A program made the translations under genes and the position numbers. Of a stretch of DNA of 48,717 nt, positions 1-6,845 are shown one piece after another; position 1 is the first letter of the stretch; the number at the start of each line of letters is the position of its first letter. This stretch comes from a virus, in IMG/VR virus record IMGVR_UViG_3300048839_000702, positions 1-48,717 of that record; one strand, given 5' to 3'. The notes below the pieces were generated by a model, which did no database searches, was not told where the DNA came from, and saw only the letters and a program-made list of their open reading frames with translations.

Positions 1-225
1 CTGCACTGGTCATGCCCTACCCCATGCCCTGCACTGGTCATGCCCTACCCCATGCCCTGCACTGGTCATGCCCTACCCCATGCCCTGCACTGGTCATGCC
101 CTACCCCATGCCCTACCCCATGCCCTACCCCATGCCCTGCACTGGTCATGCCCTACCCCATGCCCTACCCCATGCCCTACCCCATGCCCTACCCCATGCC
201 CTACCCCATGCCCTACCCCATGCCC
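1..225. repeat. G/C-skewed tandem array of 12-bp and 16-bp units
   Basis: Two units alternate. The 12-mer CATGCCCTACCC occurs 12 times (starting at 11, 39, 67, 95, 107, 119, 147, 159, 171, 183, 195, 207). The 16-mer CATGCCCTGCACTGGT occurs 4 times (23, 51, 79, 131), with a partial copy at 1-10 and a final CATGCCC at 219-225. On the minus strand the 12-mer reads GGGTAGGGCATG, so adjacent copies supply four G-tracts with 2-3 nt loops, the pattern of a G-quadruplex. Each minus-strand copy also carries an in-frame TAG followed two codons later by ATG. Open frames through the array are low-complexity and are not called as genes. It could be part of an origin, a packaging or recombination site, or a control element; the sequence alone does not decide. 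Confidence 0.95.
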
Positions 226-278
226 ATTGTGCAAGTAATAGACGATAGACAATGGCCTGTTTAGTGTCGCTACGTGAT

Positions 279-293
279 GTGACATTGTGTCAC
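279..293. promoter_or_regulatory. Short perfect inverted repeat, possible operator
   Basis: GTGAC-ATTGT-GTCAC is a perfect 5-bp inverted repeat with a 5-bp centre in the non-coding control region. Its size suits a small dimeric DNA-binding protein, but it is short enough to occur by chance. No matching second copy was noticed in the window. Confidence 0.25.
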
Positions 294-349
294 TAGGTTC
301 TGGGCAAAGCGGGTACGTAGGGTCTTTTTACGTGAACGCGCTCCCCTAT

Positions 350-595
350 CTATTAACGCAAGGCCCATTTTTTCCCAAAGCCCAAAAATTGTCCGAAAAT
401 GCAAGTAGTTCAGTCCTGTCCAGTACGGAACTTATCGCGAAGGTCATTTTTTCCCAAAGCCCAAAAATTGTCCGAAAATGCAAGTAATAGACACAGTAGG
501 GTACGGGACTTAACGCAAGACCCATTTTTTCCCAGTGGTGGATTTTTATGTACAAGTAAGTCACAACTAACTTTTTATACGCAGGGCCATTTTCT
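350..595. repeat. Iteron-like direct repeats (about 79, 78 and 65 bp spacing)
   Basis: Two 42-bp blocks at 366-407 and 445-486 are identical: each begins CATTTTTTCCCAAAGCCC and ends TGCAAGTA. A third, diverged copy begins at 523 (CATTTTTTCCCA, then TACAAGTAAG at about 551) and a fourth start, CATTTTC, lies at 588. Each CAT is preceded by a related element of the form TAACGCAAGGC. The short motif GCAAGTAATAGAC also appears alone at about 231. With the array at 1-225, this fills the gene-free stretch up to 632. Tandem copies at regular spacing suggest binding sites for a replication initiator, regulator or terminase; which one is not known. Confidence 0.85.
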
Positions 596-597
596 TC

Positions 598-624
598 TTG
601 ATTTCAGTCCTCACTTAGTATACA
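598..624 (+). promoter_or_regulatory. Possible sigma70-like promoter for the packaging genes
   Basis: TTGATT at 598-603 and TATACA at 619-624 are separated by 15 bp. They lie just upstream of the ATG at 633, with no Shine-Dalgarno between. If used, the transcript would start almost at the start codon. The spacing is short and the call is weak. Confidence 0.25.
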
Positions 625-632
625 TCTATAAC

Positions 633-1700
633 ATGCAGCAATTAGGATCACAGAAGATTAGCGACCCTGCTGAGGTGCGACCGTTCTTGTTGAATGGTCC
701 GTACTCTATGCCTGTCTTTGATTCCCCGATGCAGTATCTGTCTCCAAACTCACAGGATGAGGTTGATGCAGCACAGTTCTTCCCGGGTATGGAGTGGTAT
801 CAAGAGCAGGAGGAAGAAATAGATATCACCTGCAAGGAAGACTATGACCTGATGGTGGCCAGGTTATTCCAGGAGAAAAACAAGGATATGTTTATGACTC
901 TCGGGGATTTGTTGGAGTATCGCATCCCAACAGCCTACCGACTGGTCAGGGCGTTGGCCTACCGGTTGGATCTGCTGCAGGAGGACGAGAGACTGTCAGA
1001 CATAGATCCCACCACCATCCAGAACCAAATAGAGATACCTACCACTCTTCGAAGGAGGTCCTTCATAGATGCGTCACCGAGTGAGTATGCCACAACCTCG
1101 TTGTGGCCTCCCAACACACCACCGGCCCCGGATGGTCAGGACACGCCCATCGTGGATTACTGCAGGCTGCTGACGTATATTTCGCAGACATTGGGCATGA
1201 CTGGTATGGTCAGGGAGGATCGTTTCGGGCTGGCGGGACTGACAGAACCGTCCTTGGTCAGGGTAGCATTTCCTTCATACTGGACGCTCACTCGCTTTGA
1301 GGACCAGTTGATATTCACCACCCTCAGGGAGTTGGCAGTTAGTTCGCTGTTTGACACCTACGATTACCTCCGTAAAACGCATCGCATGCAGGAGAAGGAG
1401 GCCAGACAACTGATTCAACTGGCCAGGATCAAGGCTACTGAGATGACAGCAGAGGACACAGAAGAGGCCAAGGCCATAGCGATACTGCAGTTCGATGAGC
1501 TGGCCAGTCAGGCAGGTCAGGCCCTGGACCCACGCGCCAAGATAGCATCCCTCAAGAATAAGTCCCTTATTCAGGGCTTGACAGCAGATACTGGTGATAG
1601 TACCATGAAGGAGTTCTTAAAGATAGCCCAGGACAGGTCCCACAGAGAGAGGAAGTCCGTGGAGTCCCAACAGGTTCCAGCGGGGTATATAACAGAGTAG
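633..1700 (+). CDS. Hypothetical protein in small-terminase position
   Basis: This 355-residue protein has no family I can name. It is acidic near the N-terminus (a DEVDAAQFF and EQEEEID stretch) and mainly helical-looking in the C-terminal third, with many Glu, Lys and Ala residues. It lies two genes upstream of the large terminase on the same strand, where a small terminase subunit or a DNA-recognition packaging protein is expected; that role is inferred from position only. The frame is open back to 399, but that start falls inside a direct repeat, so the ATG at 633 was chosen. No clear ribosome-binding site precedes it. A later in-frame Met is possible. Confidence 0.7.
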   Translation: MQQLGSQKISDPAEVRPFLLNGPYSMPVFDSPMQYLSPNSQDEVDAAQFFPGMEWYQEQEEEIDITCKEDYDLMVARLFQEKNKDMFMTLGDLLEYRIPTAYRLVRALAYRLDLLQEDERLSDIDPTTIQNQIEIPTTLRRRSFIDASPSEYATTSLWPPNTPPAPDGQDTPIVDYCRLLTYISQTLGMTGMVREDRFGLAGLTEPSLVRVAFPSYWTLTRFEDQLIFTTLRELAVSSLFDTYDYLRKTHRMQEKEARQLIQLARIKATEMTAEDTEEAKAIAILQFDELASQAGQALDPRAKIASLKNKSLIQGLTADTGDSTMKEFLKIAQDRSHRERKSVESQQVPAGYITE

Positions 1701-1720
1701 CAACTAGGAAGGGACCATAT

Positions 1721-2095
1721 ATGATCGAGCACTTGCCGGAAATCATAGTCGTCATTTCAACATTATCCGGACTCCTGGGCCTCGGGGCCTGGATGGTCAG
1801 TCAATTGAATTCGGTACGGAATAAGTCAAATGAAGATGTAGATAACCTTTACACAAGGATCAATGGTGTGAAAGAGGTATTGGAAAAAAGGATAGAGAAG
1901 ACCGATGCCAAAGTCATCAGCGCAGACCAGAAGCTGGCCGTGATCCAGGAGACTCTGCATGGCCTGTCAGTCCAGATAGGAGCGTTCGCGGAGATATCCA
2001 AGGGCATGTTGGATAAAGTAGTAGATAACTCCAAGCAGATTGGTAACGTACAGGCCAGATGTGAAGCGATTCAGTCTTCTAAGAAGCAGCAGTGA
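1721..2095 (+). CDS. Single-TM coiled-coil protein (unknown; holin- or spanin-like topology)
   Basis: The 124-residue product has one hydrophobic segment at about residues 7-27 (IIVVISTLSGLLGLGAWMV) followed by a charged, heptad-like helical tail to the end. This suggests a membrane-anchored coiled coil. Some phage lysis proteins and minor virion proteins look like this, but no lysis family motif was recognised. A strong AGGAAGGG lies about 8 nt before the ATG. It sits between the candidate small terminase and the large terminase. Confidence 0.75.
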   Translation: MIEHLPEIIVVISTLSGLLGLGAWMVSQLNSVRNKSNEDVDNLYTRINGVKEVLEKRIEKTDAKVISADQKLAVIQETLHGLSVQIGAFAEISKGMLDKVVDNSKQIGNVQARCEAIQSSKKQQ

Positions 2096-2137
2096 CCAAC
2101 AGGGAATAGTGAATGGGCTGTAGTGGAGTGCATGTAT

Positions 2138-2161
2138 AGTAGGCCTCTATTAAGGCCTACT
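2138..2161 (+). promoter_or_regulatory. Perfect hairpin in the terL leader
   Basis: AGTAGGCCT (2138-2146) and AGGCCTACT (2153-2161) form a perfect 9-bp stem with a 6-nt loop, 16 nt before the terL ATG. No T-run follows on either strand, so it does not look like a terminator. It may affect translation or stability of the terL message. Confidence 0.5.
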
Positions 2162-2177
2162 GTTAATGAAATAAAGA

Positions 2178-4868
2178 ATGGGCAGATTCACCAAGAAATT
2201 CGGGCCAGTGTACAACAACCTGTGCTCCGACATCTTCAAATTCTGTGAAGTGATGAATTTCACACCATCCTTGCAGCAAAAACAGGCATTGGAAGCAGTC
2301 CAAAGAGCCCAAAACGGCATCGGGAGTAACTGGATAGCGGTGCGCAGCGGCCAGGGGCCAGGTAAGTGCCTGACGGGTGATTCTGAGGTCCTGGATGCCG
2401 TAACTGGTAGGCTATGCACACTGGAGGAGTTGGCAGGCACAGGCCGTAGCATTAGCGTATACTGCATGGACACCGTCACACAGAAAATCAAAACGGCCCC
2501 TGCTCATGCATTTCCCTCCGGGGTGAAGGATTGTGTGGTTATCTCCACCGATGCTGGTCAAAAGATAAGCCTCAGCACAGACCACCCGATGTTCACCCCA
2601 GCCGGTTGGAAATCTGCATGTCTCCTAAAAGAAGGTGATCTGGTAGCAACTCCACGAAGACTGCAAACACCTATTCTTCCGTCGCGGATGACCGACAACG
2701 AAGTCATATTCCTGGCATATATGTCCGCTGATGGTGGTACTGCTGGAGGTAGTTGTGGTTTTACCCAGATGCCTGGGAAGGTACTAGACGAGTTCCTGGA
2801 TGTTACAGTACGGCTTGGTGGATCTACTCGCCGGAAGAAGAGCATGAGCAAGGCCAATGAGTACGGCATTAGTGGGATGCGCCCGTTATCGTCGGTGCAC
2901 GGACTTAACGATTGCCTTGCTAAACACAAACGGATACCTCCGGAAGTCATGGGACTTCCTGATAGACAACTGGCATTGTTTTTGAACAGGTTCTGGGCCT
3001 GCGATGGGTATATCGAAAAGGACGGCCCTGGGACCTGCCTTGCCAGTGAATTGCTGGTGCGAGATATCCAGACAGCACTATTGAGGTTCGGCATACGAAG
3101 CAGGGTCAAGTACAAAGCATGCAGATATGAGAAAGAAGGCAAAGTATTCGATGCTTGGAGATTGACTGTATCCGGAGTCACCAATCTTCTGACCTTCTAC
3201 GCCAACATAGGCATGGTGTTAGGTAAAGAGCCTGCGTGCCAGAGATCATGTAACAAGGCTCTGTGCAAGTCTGAGAACACTAACACAGATATTGTCCCTA
3301 TCCAGATTAAAGAAATGCAGGATATTATTTCTGATTTAGGCGTAGCGAGTAGGAAGGGACAGAAACCAGAAGCTGGGCAGTTGACCAAAGGCAAGATTCG
3401 AAAGATCTGTCGCGGTCGTGATTATTCGTACTTGTCCAGGGACAAGTTCAAAGCATTTTGTGAATTGGCAGATTACCAGGGCAAGTACCGTAAACTGGCC
3501 GAAAATGACATATATTGGGTCCGTGTGCGAAGTACGAAGAGCATAGGACAGATGCCTGTATACGATATGGAGGTCCCTGGTGTTGGTAATTTTGTCTGTA
3601 ACAATCTTATTGTACACAATACGGCCCTGAGTACTATAATCGCTTTTTGGAGAGCTTTCAGGTCTTACAAGAGCCTCACAATCGTCACGGCTCCGACTAT
3701 GAGACAGTGCAAGGACGTGTGGTTGGCTGAAGCCAGGAGAAATCTGGAAAAAGCGGAACCATGGATCAAGGGGTTCATCAAAATCACCAAAACTAGGGTA
3801 GTTATCGCCAAAGATCCTGAATGGACTATCCTCACAGCCACTGCAACCCGGTCAGAGGCAGCCCAAGGGTTCCACCAGGACAATATGACAGTCATCGCAG
3901 AGGAGGCCTCTGGTATTCCAAGGGACTTGATCACCCAATATAAAGGCACTTTATCCAACAGGGATGCTCTTTTCTTGATGATCGGGAACCCCAACGTGCG
4001 GGATTGTGCCTTTTTCGACTGTTTCTATGGCTTGATGAATGACAGGTGGTTTAAGTTGGTGTTCAATGCGGAAGAGTCTCCTCACGTAAATCCGCAACGA
4101 AACAAGGACCTGGAAGAGGAATTCGGTCGGGATTCGGACGTTTACCGCATCCGAGTCCTCGGTGAGTTCCCTCTGGTGGACCCGAATTGTGTCATGGGCT
4201 CTGACGAAGTCATTAAATGCATGGATTCCGCTATCCGGCAACGCGCAATTGGGACAGAGAAGGCAGCGGAATACGGCGGCGGGTTGGTCCGGGCCTTCGG
4301 GCTTGACTTTGCCCGTATGGGCGGCGATGAGAATGTCCTGTCCAGGCGATTGGGCATGGCCCAGACCAAACTGGACATACTTCCTCACTCAGAGCCAATA
4401 AAACTCGTCAGAATGGCCTTTAAGCAGCAAGAACAGATGGGGTGGTCAGATAGTCAGACACTGTACGTTCCGGATGCCACAGGCATGGGACAGGGCGTTT
4501 TATTCTCATTCTATGAGCAGAATAAGCGAGTCCATGAGTTTCATAACCATGGGACACCGTATTCTTCTAAATATGCCAATAAAGTCACCGAGGGATGGTT
4601 CCACATGAGGGGATTGGTCAGGAAATCGAATTGTTACCTGATCCAGGACCAGGTCCTTTTGAGTCAACTGTCAAACAGGCAATATTTCCATAACAAAAAA
4701 GGACAGATTATCGTAGAATCCAAGGATGATTACATCAAAAGAGGCAATGATTCCCCTGACCGGGCAGATGCCACTATTCAGTCGTTCTATGATTGTCCGT
4801 TCGTCCCAGCCAAAGTCAGTTCTCGGGACTCAGGAACCCATCTGGTAGGCACAGGAGCAAATAGATGA
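2178..4868 (+). CDS. terL: Terminase large subunit (TerL) precursor, interrupted by an intein
   Basis: The product is the ATP-driven DNA packaging motor with a headful or cos nuclease. The 896-residue precursor holds a 418-residue intein (residues 64-481), leaving a 478-residue mature protein, a normal TerL length. Walker A is GQGPGK at residues 58-63, completed by Thr482 only after splicing. Walker B is VIAEEASG at about 572-579. C-terminal RNase H-type nuclease acids are likely in GLDFAR (about 707) and in NDSPDRADA (about 858). The start is preceded by AAAG only; the next gene overlaps its stop as ATGA. Without splicing the ATPase site cannot form, so packaging depends on intein excision. 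Confidence 0.95.
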   Translation: MGRFTKKFGPVYNNLCSDIFKFCEVMNFTPSLQQKQALEAVQRAQNGIGSNWIAVRSGQGPGKCLTGDSEVLDAVTGRLCTLEELAGTGRSISVYCMDTVTQKIKTAPAHAFPSGVKDCVVISTDAGQKISLSTDHPMFTPAGWKSACLLKEGDLVATPRRLQTPILPSRMTDNEVIFLAYMSADGGTAGGSCGFTQMPGKVLDEFLDVTVRLGGSTRRKKSMSKANEYGISGMRPLSSVHGLNDCLAKHKRIPPEVMGLPDRQLALFLNRFWACDGYIEKDGPGTCLASELLVRDIQTALLRFGIRSRVKYKACRYEKEGKVFDAWRLTVSGVTNLLTFYANIGMVLGKEPACQRSCNKALCKSENTNTDIVPIQIKEMQDIISDLGVASRKGQKPEAGQLTKGKIRKICRGRDYSYLSRDKFKAFCELADYQGKYRKLAENDIYWVRVRSTKSIGQMPVYDMEVPGVGNFVCNNLIVHNTALSTIIAFWRAFRSYKSLTIVTAPTMRQCKDVWLAEARRNLEKAEPWIKGFIKITKTRVVIAKDPEWTILTATATRSEAAQGFHQDNMTVIAEEASGIPRDLITQYKGTLSNRDALFLMIGNPNVRDCAFFDCFYGLMNDRWFKLVFNAEESPHVNPQRNKDLEEEFGRDSDVYRIRVLGEFPLVDPNCVMGSDEVIKCMDSAIRQRAIGTEKAAEYGGGLVRAFGLDFARMGGDENVLSRRLGMAQTKLDILPHSEPIKLVRMAFKQQEQMGWSDSQTLYVPDATGMGQGVLFSFYEQNKRVHEFHNHGTPYSSKYANKVTEGWFHMRGLVRKSNCYLIQDQVLLSQLSNRQYFHNKKGQIIVESKDDYIKRGNDSPDRADATIQSFYDCPFVPAKVSSRDSGTHLVGTGANR
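2367..3620 (+). mobile_element. LAGLIDADG-type intein inserted in the TerL Walker A motif
   Basis: Residues 64-481 of the TerL precursor form the intein. It begins with Cys (CLTGDSEV, block A), has a block B-like STDHPMF at about residue 133, and ends IVHN with the usual penultimate His and terminal Asn; the +1 extein residue is Thr. Two LAGLIDADG-like dodecapeptides, FLAYMSADGG (about 178) and FLNRFWACDG (about 268), mark a homing endonuclease. The insertion point is between Lys and Thr of the ATP-binding loop, a highly conserved site that favours homing and makes imprecise loss lethal. All splicing residues I can identify are present, so it is probably active. Confidence 0.93.
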
Positions 4869-5059
4869 AATGTGAAAAATGTGGTGGTAACTTGAAAGTG
4901 ACCAATACTTACGAGATACCGCATGGCGCGGTGCATCGCAGGGAGTGCCTAGTGTGTCAGATCGTGTTCGTCACTGAGACTGCAGTACTCGCCGTCAACC
5001 CTGCGTGGGGTCATGGAGCGTCAGCGATTGCAGTACAACGAAAAAAGGAACCCAGGTGA
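4865..5059 (+). CDS. Small zinc-ribbon protein, NrdR N-terminus-like
   Basis: The 64-residue product has CEKCGG at residues 3-8 and RRECLVCQ at about 26-33, a four-cysteine zinc ribbon. The spacing and the RRECLVC..VFVTE run resemble the N-terminal zinc ribbon of the NrdR repressor, but the ATP-cone that NrdR needs is absent. It overlaps the terL stop by four bases (ATGA), so it is translationally coupled to packaging. A role as a DNA- or RNA-binding regulator is inference. Confidence 0.75.
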   Translation: MKCEKCGGNLKVTNTYEIPHGAVHRRECLVCQIVFVTETAVLAVNPAWGHGASAIAVQRKKEPR

Positions 5060-5075
5060 GCGAGTCCTGGGTTCC
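5041..5075 (-). terminator. Rho-independent terminator of the minus-strand structural operon
   Basis: GGAACCCAGG (5047-5056) and CCTGGGTTCC (5066-5075) form a perfect 10-bp stem with a 9-nt loop. On the minus strand the stem is followed directly by six T (complement of 5041-5046). It therefore ends leftward transcription coming from the tail genes. Its sequence overlaps the stop codon of the convergent zinc-ribbon gene; on the plus strand no T-run follows. Confidence 0.9.
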
Positions 5076-5104
5076 CTTGAAAAGAAGGAGAGAAGAGAAT
5101 GCCC

Positions 5105-5572
5105 TTACGGGGCTGCGTGTGTCACATCTAAAGAATTGTGGTAATTCCCGAACGTAGGATTCACCGGGGCTGGGCCGATATTGACCGTCACAGTTTCTAC
5201 CGTGGCATCTGTCAGGTCGATCTCCACCAGCCCGGCTGCATCACTGAGGAAGATACCATACTTGTTGGTGGTTATCCATTCCACGAGCGTGGTGCTGCCT
5301 CCTGCGGCAATCGTGGCGTTGGTGGAATTGATCAAGGCCCCGTCATTAGAGACCCGTACAGCGATAGCCACTTGCTCTGAGACAAGCGTACCGTTGGCGT
5401 CTTCCAATTGGATCTCTATCGCACTGGCAGTGCCTGTATCACCCTGCGTGGCAATGCTCATAGCAAAGGTCTTGATGAATGCCATGATGGTGTCAAAGTT
5501 GGTGTCCACGGTGGCTTCCCAGGCGGCTTGCTGGGAGACCACATCTAAGAGGCTGAGTAGTTCTTGGCTCAT
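5105..5572 (-). CDS. Hypothetical structural protein with Ig-like domain
   Basis: The 155-residue protein has a helical N-terminus (about 1-45), then a beta-rich region of alternating Thr/Val/Ile with an IQLEDANG motif and an AGLVEIDLTDA motif, which looks like an Ig-like or adhesin-type domain found in phage fibre and virion proteins. It is the last gene of the leftward structural operon, just upstream of the terminator, and overlaps the preceding lipoprotein gene by ATGA. It is probably a tail fibre accessory or surface protein; the exact role is unknown. Confidence 0.7.
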   Translation of the reverse strand: MSQELLSLLDVVSQQAAWEATVDTNFDTIMAFIKTFAMSIATQGDTGTASAIEIQLEDANGTLVSEQVAIAVRVSNDGALINSTNATIAAGGSTTLVEWITTNKYGIFLSDAAGLVEIDLTDATVETVTVNIGPAPVNPTFGNYHNSLDVTHAAP

Positions 5573-6072
5573 GATACTTGGGCTTTCAATGCCTTGACTT
5601 GATCAAGGGTGGTTTTGGATATCTGTGCTGCAGCCAGGGCATCGGTCAAAAGGGTCTTAGGCTGCCCTGCTGCTTCGAGTTTTTTCTTGGCTTGCTGGAT
5701 ACCGGCCACGGTCTCTTTGAGGGATGTGGTAGCGATGGCCTTGCCCTCTTCGGCCTTTTTCTGGGCTACTTTAAACACACCCGCAGCCCCACCTCCGATC
5801 AGAGCGCCAAGGATAGCAATTGCATTCAGGGCATCAGTCACAGGGGCTTTTACGGTCTGAGGCACTGGAAGTGCATCCACTATGTCTTTGGCCCTTTCCG
5901 CTGTTTCTGTGACCTTATTGATTGTAGACACTACTTTACCATTAGGATCTGTGACATCAGCAACTTTCTGTACGGCCTTCTGTTGCTCAGGGACTGTACA
6001 GCCTATTAATGAGATAGACAACAAGATTGACATGGCATAACTCAAGGCCAGGACTTTCATTAACTGTTTCAT
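5569..6072 (-). CDS. Phage lipoprotein with internal hydrophobic segment
   Basis: The 167-residue product starts with a signal peptide (MKQLMKVLALSYAMSILLSI) ending in the lipobox LIGC, so Cys25 is probably lipidated after cleavage by signal peptidase II. A second hydrophobic, glycine-rich segment (AIAILGALIGGGAAG) lies at about residues 86-100, followed by Lys-rich helices. AAAGGAG lies about 8 nt before the ATG. Possible roles are outer-membrane modification, superinfection exclusion or part of lysis (an o-spanin normally is shorter and lacks the second hydrophobic part). It supports a Gram-negative host. Confidence 0.75.
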   Translation of the reverse strand: MKQLMKVLALSYAMSILLSISLIGCTVPEQQKAVQKVADVTDPNGKVVSTINKVTETAERAKDIVDALPVPQTVKAPVTDALNAIAILGALIGGGAAGVFKVAQKKAEEGKAIATTSLKETVAGIQQAKKKLEAAGQPKTLLTDALAAAQISKTTLDQVKALKAQVS

Positions 6073-6093
6073 GACTTTTCTCCTTTATTTAGG

Positions 6094-6582
6094 TTAGTAA
6101 CCTATGGCAATCCAATAAAACCCGTCCATGTTTTGCACAACTGCTTGGCTTTCTGAGTAGTTTATCGTGAACGCTGACACCGATGACGCAGATATTCCGT
6201 GACGTAAACTCTCAGGATAAGTCGGACCTTTAGGTGTTATATTTACCGACAACACACCCGCAGGAAACGCAGTGCCATATGTTACTGTCACAGTTGGATT
6301 TCCAGACACATCTCCTGTTGGTGTGGATGTTTTTCCGAATTTCATGATTAAGCCATTTGGAAGTGTAACACTCTCTTCTCCAGCATAAGCGTGGGGGGTA
6401 TGTCCCGCACCTACCTTATAATCCAGACTCGTCGTAACAGCAGATCCATCCACCCCTACCTTGGCTTCCAAAGCATCATGTGCAGCCAATTGAATATTAT
6501 GAGGCGTGGCCTCGACGATAGTAACCCCGTCTTCCCAGGATTGGTTCGTGACTAGTGCACTGAATGTACTTGGGAATGCCAT
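6094..6582 (-). CDS. Tail fibre tip protein with gp53-like C-terminal domain
   Basis: The 162-residue protein has a short N-terminal region with the HDALEAKVGVDGS motif common in fibre stalks. The C-terminal beta domain runs from LPNGLIMKFGKT (about residue 74) through VTVTYGTAFPAGVLSV to the final FYWIAIGY. That ending is typical of the gp53-like receptor-binding fibre tip family. It probably trimerises at the distal end of the tail and contacts the host surface. The ATG shares one base with the stop of the upstream gene (TAATG). Confidence 0.85.
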   Translation of the reverse strand: MAFPSTFSALVTNQSWEDGVTIVEATPHNIQLAAHDALEAKVGVDGSAVTTSLDYKVGAGHTPHAYAGEESVTLPNGLIMKFGKTSTPTGDVSGNPTVTVTYGTAFPAGVLSVNITPKGPTYPESLRHGISASSVSAFTINYSESQAVVQNMDGFYWIAIGY

Positions 6583-6845
6583 TATGCTGTCCCTCTCTTA
6601 GCTTTGATTTTGGTTTTGATCTCAGACAGGTTGCCTAACACTGCCTTTTTCTCTGACCTGTTCATGGAACGTATAAGCCCCACATATTGTTGGTCTATTC
6701 TCTCCGAAAGAGGTACTTTGAGTTGGTTCTCTGCCCACATTTGCGTAGTCAGTGCAGGACCTTTTGGGTGCTCTTTGCTGTAAATATCCACCAAATCTAA
6801 CAACTCTGCTGCCTCTTCTTCTGTTAGTTCTATGCTAATTATCAT
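6582..6845 (-). CDS. Small hypothetical protein coupled to the tail-tip gene
   Basis: The 87-residue acidic and basic mixed protein begins MIISIELTEEEAAELLDLV. The start at 6845 gives an ATGA overlap with the stop of the 1546-residue tip gene; a start 11 codons further upstream also exists. It is helical with no TM segment or known motif. By position between central tip and fibre tip it could be a fibre assembly chaperone, but this is not shown by sequence. Confidence 0.7.
   Translation of the reverse strand: MIISIELTEEEAAELLDLVDIYSKEHPKGPALTTQMWAENQLKVPLSERIDQQYVGLIRSMNRSEKKAVLGNLSEIKTKIKAKRGTA

Noticed and set aside
1-225. CRISPR array
   Set aside because: Units of 12 and 16 bp abut with no unique spacers, and no Cas1/Cas2 is present. 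The Cas4-like gene is a phage recombination-type nuclease.
12-285. Open frames on both strands through the tandem array
   Set aside because: They encode only low-complexity MPYP/HALP or GVGH repeats caused by the 12-bp unit and have no ribosome-binding site.
399-632. N-terminal extension of the first plus-strand gene
   Set aside because: The segment lies in the direct-repeat region; the following ATG at 633 is a more reasonable start.
2138-2161. Terminator upstream of terL
   Set aside because: The stem is perfect but no T-run follows on either strand; kept only as a hairpin.
2558-3184. 208-residue minus-strand frame opposite the intein
   Set aside because: It is a shadow of the well-supported intein coding strand with no motif or start signal.
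4865-5059. NrdR repressor
   Set aside because: Only the zinc-ribbon resemblance exists; the ATP-cone domain is absent.
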